This document shows positions 1-5,135 of a stretch of 5,135 nucleotides of DNA, piece by piece. The notes below the pieces were generated by a model. It searched no databases. It was not told the DNA's origin and saw only the letters and a list, made by a program, of their open reading frames with translations. The position numbers and the translations under genes are program-made. The number at the start of each line of letters is the position of its first letter. Position 1 is the stretch's first letter. The DNA is taken from the NCBI GenBank assembly GCA_026994095.1, contig JALWRU010000272.1, forward strand, positions 1 through 5,135, read 5' to 3'. Source of the stretch: Nitrospira sp. GTDB lineage: Bacteria; Nitrospirota; JACRHL01.

Positions 1-3000
1 AAACTGGACGGTACCTTGCACGGCCACAGCAGTGAATTTGCTGAAGTGGGGCAGCTGTTGGGGTTGCCGTTTGTGCACGGCACCGCCACTGTGGATGCAG
101 CCCTGTCGGGCACCTCCCGCGCCCTGCGGGCCGACGCGCAGGTGCATCTGGCGGACGGTCGCCTGCGTGACCTGCGGGTGGACCAGGCCACTGCACGGCT
201 GCGACTCAGCCCCGGTCGACTGGTCTTTGAGGATGGGGTGGTGCAGGGCGACGGACGGATATTGGTGGCGGGTGCGCTGGACTTTTTCCCCATCCTGCCC
301 GATCAGCTACCGCCCCCGCCTGCGGTATCGTTGGCGGCCAATGTGCAGGGCATGCCGCTGGGGCCGCTGGTGGCGGTATTTGTGCCCGGTGAGCCGCTGG
401 CGCTGGACTTTCCTGCCACCGGCAAGATTCAACTGCTGACCGGGCCGGACAAACTGGCAGTGTGGGGCCGGGTGGTGGGCGATAGCGGCACCCTGTACGG
501 CCAGCAACTGGTGGCCTCGCGCGCACGATTGTGGCTGGACCGGCGCGGCATGACCCTCACCGGCAGCCGTTTTACCACCATCGCCCCGGACGGCAACGTG
601 GCCCACTTGAGCGGTGATGGCACCCTCTGGTGGGACGGCAGCCGGGTGATATTGACCGCGTTCACCGACGATCTGCCGCTGGGGGCGGTGGATCTGCTGG
701 CCGACGTGCTGCCGTTTGTCAGTGGGCGGTACGCAGGCAAGGCGTGGCTGGCCGGATCGGTGGCCGACCCGCAGCTTCGGCTGGAAGGGGTCTTGCGTGA
801 TTTCACCTTTTATGAACAGTCGGTGGGGGATGCTGAAGTGGCGCTGGCCCTTTCGGGTTGGCAGTTGCGGCTGCACGGCACCATCCTGGGTGACGACGGC
901 GACGCCCGTGCCCGTGCGGTCTACTACACCCGCCTCAAGGATGACGGCCCGTACCATCTGACCGCACGTCTGCTGGATGGTGATCTGGTGCCCTGGATTC
1001 GCAGCCTGTTGCCAGAGCTGGATCAACTCACCGTCGAGCAACTGGGGGATGAATACGGCCTGTCCGCCAGTGGTCGTATCACCACCTGGGGCAGCCTCAA
1101 GCAGGGACCATCACGGTTGCTGGCCAGACTGGACCGCCTGTCGGTGGCCACCGGCCCGGAGCCGGTTCGGCTCACCGCCGCCAGTAGTGAAACCGCGCTG
1201 TTGCGACTGGCCGACGGACGCGTGACCCTGACGCCGTTGACGTTAATTGGTGACGGTCTGGAGCTTCAGGTGTCCGGCGAACTGGTGCCGGAGCAGTTTT
1301 TTGACCTGCAACTGGGCGGGCAGGTGCGGGCCGACTGGATCCACCGTCTGCGCCCGGAGCATGGTGCGCTGGAGGGCTCCAGCCGTTTTCAACTGGGCAT
1401 CACCGGGCCGTGGGATGCCGCCCATGTGGCAGGGTTGGTGCAGCCGGACGGTCTGGTACTGGCCCCGCCGGAGCTGGAATGGCTGGAGGCCCACATCAAC
1501 GTGACTGGCGATGTGGCCCTGTCCGGCCCCCTCGACGACCCGGCCACCGAGACGGTACGGGCGGTGTTGTCGCCGGTGGTCATTTCGCTCATGGGCGGGC
1601 ATCAACTGGTGGCCCCGGAGCTGAGTTTTACCGCCCGTGAGGGGCGCTATACGGTTGTGCCCGTTGACCTGTCTGGCGAGCCGGGTAATCTGCGGGTGGA
1701 GGGCGGCTGGGACTATCAGGAGTCGGTGGATCTCAAGGCGGTGGGTGTGCTGCAACTGGGTGCGCTGGTCGAGAGCGTTGACGGTTTTTCGCAGGGGATC
1801 GGTGAGCTACAGGTGAGCGGTGAGCTGACCGGGGAGTGGGACGATCCACACGCGGCGGTGGGGGTGGCCCTGTCCGACGCGCAGGTGGTGGTCGATGCGG
1901 TGGGGCAGGTGCTGGAGCTGGAGAGCGCCAGCCTGCTGGTGCAGGACAGTCGGCTGGTGCTGGACGAGCTTACCGGCCAGATTGGTGGTGGCAGTCTGGT
2001 GGCCCAGGGGCGGCTTGATACCAGCACCGGCGAGGTCAACGGTGTGGCCACACTGGGCAGTTATGAAGCGCGTCCGATTCGTGGGATGACCGCCACCCTG
2101 TCGGGCGATCTGGCGCTGTTTGGCAGCCTGCCCGCACCCACGTTGGCGGGTGATATTGTGGTCACTCAGGCCCTGTACGATCGCCACCTGTTGTGGGGTG
2201 ATCTGGCCACTGAGTTCAGCCCCGACCCGCTCTCCTCAGAGGTGGCAGGGCCGCTGGATGAAGTGAAGCTGGAGGTGCGCTTGCAGAGCGCGGGTGACCT
2301 GCGGGTAGATAACAATCTGGCGCTGCTGGAGCTGGACCTGAATCTGCTGGTGGGTGGCACCATGGCGGTGCCGGGGCTGGTGGGCCGGGTGGATGTCAAG
2401 ACCGGCCAGGTGACCTTCCGCGAGCATGTGTTTGAGGTGGATCGGGCAGGGCTGGATTTTGTCTCGCCAGACCGGGTTGAGGTCTATGTGGACGCCGCTG
2501 CCCACACCACGGTGGAGCATTCGCTACCCGACTCCCCTTCGCTCAATGAGCCGATTGAAATCAACCTGACCCTGTCGGGTCCGTCGGACCAGATCGAGAC
2601 CCATCTCTCTTCCCGGCCCGACTTGCCGCAGGCGGATCTACTGTCGATTCTGGCGGTGGGGTACACCACCGAAGAGCTGTCTGCCGGTGGGCTGGTGGGC
2701 CTCAGCGAGGCCACTAATCTGGTGACCGGGGCGCTCCAGAGCCGGCTGGAGCAACAGGTCAATCGCATGACCGGATTGACCCGTTTTCAGGTGGACCCGT
2801 CCTATACCGAAACCGCCACCGGCTCCACCACCAGTACCGCCCGTGTGCTGGTGGGGCGCAAGCTGTTTGATGGCCGTGGCGAGATTACCTACAGCACCGT
2901 GGTGGATGCCACCAAGGAGCCGGAGATTCATTTCTCTTATCGGCTGGGGCCACGGGTGCGGCTGATTCTGGAGCAGGACGATCAGGGCCGCAAAGGTGGT

Positions 3001-3030
3001 GAAGTGCGCTATCGGATTCGCTTCCGGTGA
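1..3030 (+). CDS. tamB: TamB-type translocation/assembly module protein, AsmA-like with C-terminal DUF490 domain (5' partial)
   Basis: The reading frame is open from base 1 (codons read K-L-D-G-T-L) to the TGA at 3028-3030, so the true start lies upstream; the TTG at 16 is only the first start-like codon. In total 1009 codons are seen, against about 1260 residues for the whole E. coli protein. The part seen has no cysteine and is made of alternating hydrophobic beta strands, as expected for the long periplasmic beta-groove of AsmA-like proteins. Recurrent units of the form G-x(3-4)-P-x-L-x-G occur near 754, 1399, 1816, 2116 and 2350. The last 380 residues or so match the TamB/DUF490 domain: a G-x-V-x-V-K-T-G-Q-V-T-F segment near 2383-2418, the hallmark S-R-P-D-L-P-Q-A-D-L-L-S-I-L-A-V-G at 2611-2661, and a final run of amphipathic strands ending Y-R-I-R-F-R. 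Known family role: an inner-membrane-anchored periplasmic protein that partners an Omp85 barrel in outer membrane protein assembly and is implicated in lipid transport. The N-terminal membrane anchor is outside the window. The Omp85 gene directly downstream supports the call. Confidence 0.93.
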   Translation, partial: KLDGTLHGHSSEFAEVGQLLGLPFVHGTATVDAALSGTSRALRADAQVHLADGRLRDLRVDQATARLRLSPGRLVFEDGVVQGDGRILVAGALDFFPILPDQLPPPPAVSLAANVQGMPLGPLVAVFVPGEPLALDFPATGKIQLLTGPDKLAVWGRVVGDSGTLYGQQLVASRARLWLDRRGMTLTGSRFTTIAPDGNVAHLSGDGTLWWDGSRVILTAFTDDLPLGAVDLLADVLPFVSGRYAGKAWLAGSVADPQLRLEGVLRDFTFYEQSVGDAEVALALSGWQLRLHGTILGDDGDARARAVYYTRLKDDGPYHLTARLLDGDLVPWIRSLLPELDQLTVEQLGDEYGLSASGRITTWGSLKQGPSRLLARLDRLSVATGPEPVRLTAASSETALLRLADGRVTLTPLTLIGDGLELQVSGELVPEQFFDLQLGGQVRADWIHRLRPEHGALEGSSRFQLGITGPWDAAHVAGLVQPDGLVLAPPELEWLEAHINVTGDVALSGPLDDPATETVRAVLSPVVISLMGGHQLVAPELSFTAREGRYTVVPVDLSGEPGNLRVEGGWDYQESVDLKAVGVLQLGALVESVDGFSQGIGELQVSGELTGEWDDPHAAVGVALSDAQVVVDAVGQVLELESASLLVQDSRLVLDELTGQIGGGSLVAQGRLDTSTGEVNGVATLGSYEARPIRGMTATLSGDLALFGSLPAPTLAGDIVVTQALYDRHLLWGDLATEFSPDPLSSEVAGPLDEVKLEVRLQSAGDLRVDNNLALLELDLNLLVGGTMAVPGLVGRVDVKTGQVTFREHVFEVDRAGLDFVSPDRVEVYVDAAAHTTVEHSLPDSPSLNEPIEINLTLSGPSDQIETHLSSRPDLPQADLLSILAVGYTTEELSAGGLVGLSEATNLVTGALQSRLEQQVNRMTGLTRFQVDPSYTETATGSTTSTARVLVGRKLFDGRGEITYSTVVDATKEPEIHFSYRLGPRVRLILEQDDQGRKGGEVRYRIRFR
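1900..3027 (+). other. TamB C-terminal (DUF490) domain
   Basis: This is the approximate extent of the conserved C-terminal domain inside the TamB gene; its left edge is estimated from the family's usual length of about 380 residues. Landmarks are N-N-L-A-L-L-E-L-D-L at 2311-2340, the VKTGQVTF strand, an acidic strand pair D-R-V-E-V-Y-V-D at 2470-2493, the SRPDLPQADLLSILAVG motif at 2611-2661, an amphipathic helical stretch at about 2665-2775, and C-terminal strands (V-G-R-K-L-F-D-G-R-G, then F-S-Y-R-L-G, then Y-R-I-R-F-R). In E. coli this domain is the part that contacts the TamA POTRA region. The stretch at about 2251-2661 is acidic: by my count 23 Asp/Glu to 9 Arg/Lys. Confidence 0.85.
3027..3030 (+). 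promoter_or_regulatory. GTGA stop/start overlap (translational coupling)
   Basis: The GTG start of the Omp85 gene (3027-3029) overlaps the TGA stop of tamB (3028-3030). The Omp85 frame has a TGA at 3000-3002, so this GTG is the first standard start codon available, and it is the one that keeps the full signal peptide. No good Shine-Dalgarno sequence lies 5-10 bases upstream; the nearest purine-rich run, AAAGGTGG at 2992-2999, is about 27 bases away. Re-initiation by ribosomes finishing tamB is therefore the likely route, which would tie the amounts of the two proteins together. No promoter is needed or seen between the genes. Confidence 0.75.
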
Positions 3031-3095
3031 GGTGGATTACCGCCATCGGTCTGGTGCTGTTGCTGGCTGCCAGCGGACTTAATCCGGCATGGGCA
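3027..3095 (+). other. Sec signal peptide of the Omp85 protein
   Basis: The first 23 codons read as a classical signal peptide. There is a short n-region with Arg2, a hydrophobic core at residues 4-15 (I-T-A-I-G-L-V-L-L-L-A-A), then a polar c-region ending A21-W22-A23, which satisfies the -3/-1 Ala rule, with Glu24 following. There is no Cys near the cleavage site, so this is not a lipoprotein. A start at the later GTG 3054 would remove Arg2 and half of the core, which supports the start at 3027. Confidence 0.88.
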
Positions 3096-5135
3096 GAAGC
3101 GCCGTCAGGGGCCGGTTCGTGGCAGATTGCCGAGCTGGTCTGGCAGGGGGTGGCCGGGCGTGACCGGACCGTGCTTGAACAGGTGGCCGGGCTGCATCAG
3201 GGGGGTGAGATTACCCGTTTGTCGCTGGCGGAAGCGGTGCGCAAACTGGCGGCCAGCAAAGATGTGCGCACGGTGGATGCCGCCGTGCAGGAGCTGCCAT
3301 CCGGGCAGGTGCGGGTCATCCTGACGCTGGTGCAGGACGTGCGGCTGGCGCGGCTGGTGGTATTGGGGGCGCGCAAGCTGGGGTCGGATAAAATTGCCCG
3401 CGCAGCGCGGCTGGTACCGGGCGATGTAGTGGATCACAACGCCATCACCGAGGCCACCGAACGGGTGCGGGAGACCTACCTCAGGGCCGGTTATTTAAGT
3501 GCGCGGGTCACCATGGGGGTGATGGAAGACCCGACCATCGGCGGTGGCCGTGCCAGTGTGCTGGTGCAGGTGCGGGAGGGCAAGCGGGGCCGCATTCAGG
3601 CGCTGGCGATCCCCGGTTATCCGGAGCTGGATGTGGACGGCCAGCCGCTGGGGGTGTCGGTCAAAAGCCGGGTCGGGCGGATCTTTAACGAAAGCCGTTT
3701 GCAGGCGGATATGGCCCGCATGGCCACCCATCTGCGTGAGCGCGGCTACCTGCATCCGCAGGTGGGACCGGAGCGGCTCATCGTCGATGGCGGTGCCGTA
3801 CAGGTGGTGATTCCGGTGCGGGTAGGGCAGCGGGTGCGGATCACCATTACCGGCAATCACGGCTTTTCAGACAAGGAGATCCGGCAGGTGCTGGATCTGC
3901 CCCGCCAGCGCACGCTGGACGCTCAGGGGCTGGAGCAGGCCGGGCGACGGGTGCGCTCCATGCTGTACGGGCAGGGCTACCGGGATGCGGAGGTGACGGT
4001 GCGGCGAGGCCGTCACAAGAGCGGCGATGTGAAGGTACAGGTGCTGATTACCCAGGGCCGTCGCCACCGGATTGTAGAGACTCACATCAGCCCCGTGGCC
4101 GGGGTGTCCATGCGGACCTTGAAAAAGCAGGTCAAGGGTCCCTGGCGGCCGTTTGCAGAACCGGCCCGCGACGCCGCCATTGCCCGCCGGGTGGACCGGC
4201 TGGAGACCTACCTGCGTTCGCTTGGTTATCTGGATGCGAAGGTGGCCTATCGGTTGACTGCCCGGCCCAACAAACCGTCTCGACGTATTCTCGATTATCA
4301 GATTACACCGGGTCGACTGTGGCGTTTGACACAGGTGCGCACCACCGGTCTGGGGCCGGTTCCGGTGGAGGCCCGACGGTCGGCCCAGCAGGCCGTGCAG
4401 GCGTTACACGGGCGGCCATTTTTGCGGGCCCAGTTGCGGCTGGTACGCAGCCACATCCGCTCCACCCTGGCCGAATGGGGGTATGCCGACGCCAGGGTCA
4501 CCATCGAGGAGCAGCGTCTGGCGCCCGCGCCCGGTCCTGCACCCGATCAGGGCGAAGGGCCGGATCGAGCGCGGTCGGAGGTTCATATTGACGCCACCTT
4601 TGTGGTACAGCCCGGTCCGCAGGTACGCATCGGCGAGATTGCGCTGGCCGGAACCTTTCGCACCAATCCGCAGGTGGTACGGCGGGAGGTGGTGTTTGCC
4701 ACCGGCGATCTGTATCGCCCGTCCCGCATCGCCCAGACCCGTCGCCGTCTGTTTGGCGCTGCCGCCTTTGACGTGGTGCGTATCGGCCTGTCCGACCCGA
4801 ACGATCACGGCCCGGTGCGCGATGTCACCATCGACGTGACCGAAGGCAAACCGGGCGCGATCGAACTGGGGGTCGGCTACGGTGAGGAAGACCGCTTTCG
4901 CGGGTTGATCGATTTGAGCTACCGGGATCTGTTCCGGCGCGGTCACCGGTTGGGGTTGCGGCTGCGCACCGGCCAGTTGCGGCGCTCGGCTACGTTTGAT
5001 TACGGTGTGCCCTGGTTGGCCGGGTTCAAGCTCAACTCTCACGCGCGGCTGCTGTTCGAGCGGGCCAATCTGGTCTCCTTCGACCGGGAGACCCGCGCCG
5101 CCGAGGTGGGGGTTCGCCCCAAGCTGACCGAGCAG
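3027..5135 (+). CDS. Omp85-superfamily outer membrane assembly protein (BamA/TamA-like) with about seven POTRA domains (3' partial)
   Basis: The frame is open for 703 codons from GTG 3027 to the window edge. It begins with a signal peptide (V-R-W, a hydrophobic core, then A-W-A before the cut). Residues 32-607 divide into seven units of 73-101 residues, each beginning with a strand of the type R-I-x-x-I-x-x-x-G and ending in a strand closed by Gly: about 32-104, 105-185, 186-267, 268-344, 345-429, 430-530 and 531-607. Units 2-6 carry the POTRA Gly-Tyr turn before the second strand (Y156, Y241, Y318, Y401, Y486); unit 7 has F581 in the A-A-F-D-V-V form typical of the last POTRA. From residue 608 the text changes to barrel strands (I-E-L-G-V-G-Y-G, then Y-R-D-L-F-R-R-G-H-R-L-G, then a V-P-W-L-A-G-F turn). 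About 95 barrel residues are seen, where a 16-strand barrel needs 350-400. The L6 VRGF/Y motif would lie beyond the edge. Role: inserts or assembles proteins in the outer membrane with TamB. Whether it is a TamA or the cell's only BamA cannot be settled here: seven POTRAs fit neither E. coli model, so no symbol is given. Confidence 0.92.
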   Translation, partial: MRWITAIGLVLLLAASGLNPAWAEAPSGAGSWQIAELVWQGVAGRDRTVLEQVAGLHQGGEITRLSLAEAVRKLAASKDVRTVDAAVQELPSGQVRVILTLVQDVRLARLVVLGARKLGSDKIARAARLVPGDVVDHNAITEATERVRETYLRAGYLSARVTMGVMEDPTIGGGRASVLVQVREGKRGRIQALAIPGYPELDVDGQPLGVSVKSRVGRIFNESRLQADMARMATHLRERGYLHPQVGPERLIVDGGAVQVVIPVRVGQRVRITITGNHGFSDKEIRQVLDLPRQRTLDAQGLEQAGRRVRSMLYGQGYRDAEVTVRRGRHKSGDVKVQVLITQGRRHRIVETHISPVAGVSMRTLKKQVKGPWRPFAEPARDAAIARRVDRLETYLRSLGYLDAKVAYRLTARPNKPSRRILDYQITPGRLWRLTQVRTTGLGPVPVEARRSAQQAVQALHGRPFLRAQLRLVRSHIRSTLAEWGYADARVTIEEQRLAPAPGPAPDQGEGPDRARSEVHIDATFVVQPGPQVRIGEIALAGTFRTNPQVVRREVVFATGDLYRPSRIAQTRRRLFGAAAFDVVRIGLSDPNDHGPVRDVTIDVTEGKPGAIELGVGYGEEDRFRGLIDLSYRDLFRRGHRLGLRLRTGQLRRSATFDYGVPWLAGFKLNSHARLLFERANLVSFDRETRAAEVGVRPKLTEQ
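3120..4847 (+). other. Tandem array of seven predicted POTRA domains
   Basis: Approximate borders in the DNA are P1 3120-3338, P2 3339-3581, P3 3582-3827, P4 3828-4058, P5 4059-4313, P6 4314-4616 and P7 4617-4847. Each unit follows the beta-alpha-alpha-beta-beta order. The Gly-Tyr landmark recurs at residues 155, 240, 317, 400 and 485, a spacing of 77-85, and its equivalent in P7 is near 580. P1 is the most divergent: it has D-V-R-T-V where the Gly-Tyr turn is expected. P4 and P5 are strongly basic; by my count P5 has 19 Arg/Lys to 7 Asp/Glu. The units are divergent in sequence, so this is an old duplication pattern and not a DNA repeat. Confidence 0.8.
4521..4577 (+). other. Pro/Ala-rich insertion within POTRA 6
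   Basis: Residues 499-517 are low-complexity, rich in Pro, Ala, Gly and charged residues (starting A-P-A-P-G-P-A-P). They interrupt the loop between the second and third strands of POTRA 6 and account for that unit being about 101 residues long instead of about 80. The segment is probably a flexible loop facing the periplasm. The reading frame is intact on both sides. Confidence 0.6.
4848..5135 (+). other. Start of the Omp85 C-terminal beta-barrel (truncated by window edge)
   Basis: Residues 608-703 show alternating polar and hydrophobic strands with short turns, as at the start of BamA/TamA barrels: E-L-G-V-G-Y-G, G-L-I-D-L-S-Y, R-L-G-L-R-L-R-T-G, S-A-T-F-D-Y-G, then a P-W-L-A-G turn and L-N-S-H-A-R-L-L-F-E. 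This covers roughly the first five strands. The rest of the barrel, including loop 6 and the closing strand, lies outside the window. Confidence 0.8.

Noticed and set aside
16..18. TTG as the start codon of the tamB gene
   Set aside because: The frame is open to base 1 without a stop, there is no ribosome binding site, and the encoded protein begins mid-domain without the TamB membrane anchor. The gene is cut by the window edge.
307..1041. Antisense open frame of 244 codons
   Set aside because: It lies wholly opposite the tamB gene, its product is rich in Gln, His, Arg and Pro without domain character, and such frames are common opposite high-GC genes.
1243..1755. Antisense open frame of 170 codons
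   Set aside because: It is fully inside tamB on the other strand, with a His/Gln-rich shadow composition and no support from signals or context.
2992..2999. AAAGGTGG as the ribosome binding site of the Omp85 gene
   Set aside because: It ends about 27 bases before GTG 3027, too far for normal Shine-Dalgarno spacing, and the bases are explained by tamB coding (R-K-G-G).
4091..4104. CCCCG-TGGC-CGGGG hairpin as a terminator
   Set aside because: The stem is only 5 bp, there is no following T run, and it is inside the Omp85 reading frame.
4404..5042. Antisense open frame of 212 codons
   Set aside because: It is opposite the last POTRA domains and barrel start of a well-supported gene, with a low-complexity composition and no recognisable fold. 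It is a shadow frame.
3027..5135. Two-partner secretion transporter (FhaC/ShlB type)
   Set aside because: Those proteins have two POTRA domains and an N-terminal plug helix and neighbour a large secreted TpsA. Here there are about seven POTRAs and a TamB neighbour.

Overview
The window is a high-GC, densely coding stretch from a diderm (Gram-negative) bacterium. It holds two genes on the + strand, and both run off an edge. Codon third positions are mostly G or C in both genes, and nothing suggests that one was acquired separately from the other. The lineage cannot be fixed from the sequence. A proteobacterium, or a relative such as a Desulfobacterota member, is plausible from the protein types and gene order.

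Positions 1-3030 hold the 3' part of a TamB-type gene, 1009 codons seen, with the 5' end outside the window. It encodes an AsmA-like, almost all-beta periplasmic protein that ends in the TamB/DUF490 C-terminal domain. Positions 3027-5135 hold the 5' part of an Omp85-superfamily (BamA/TamA-like) outer membrane protein, 703 codons seen and open at the right edge. It overlaps the TamB stop codon by 4 bases (GTGA). The Omp85 protein has a clear signal peptide, then what reads as seven consecutive POTRA domains (about residues 32-607), then the first strands of the C-terminal beta-barrel. The window cuts off most of the barrel.

The pair is an envelope-biogenesis module. The Omp85 barrel would sit in the outer membrane with a long POTRA arm in the periplasm. 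TamB would span the periplasm from the inner membrane and contact the arm through its C-terminal domain. The module would serve outer membrane protein assembly and/or phospholipid movement to the outer membrane. Its most distinctive points are the seven-POTRA count (E. coli TamA has 3 and BamA has 5), the tamB-first gene order with translational coupling, and an acidic TamB C-terminal domain opposite strongly basic middle POTRA domains. There is no gene-free stretch over 300 bases, and I see no RNA gene, mobile element, CRISPR array or DNA-level repeat.
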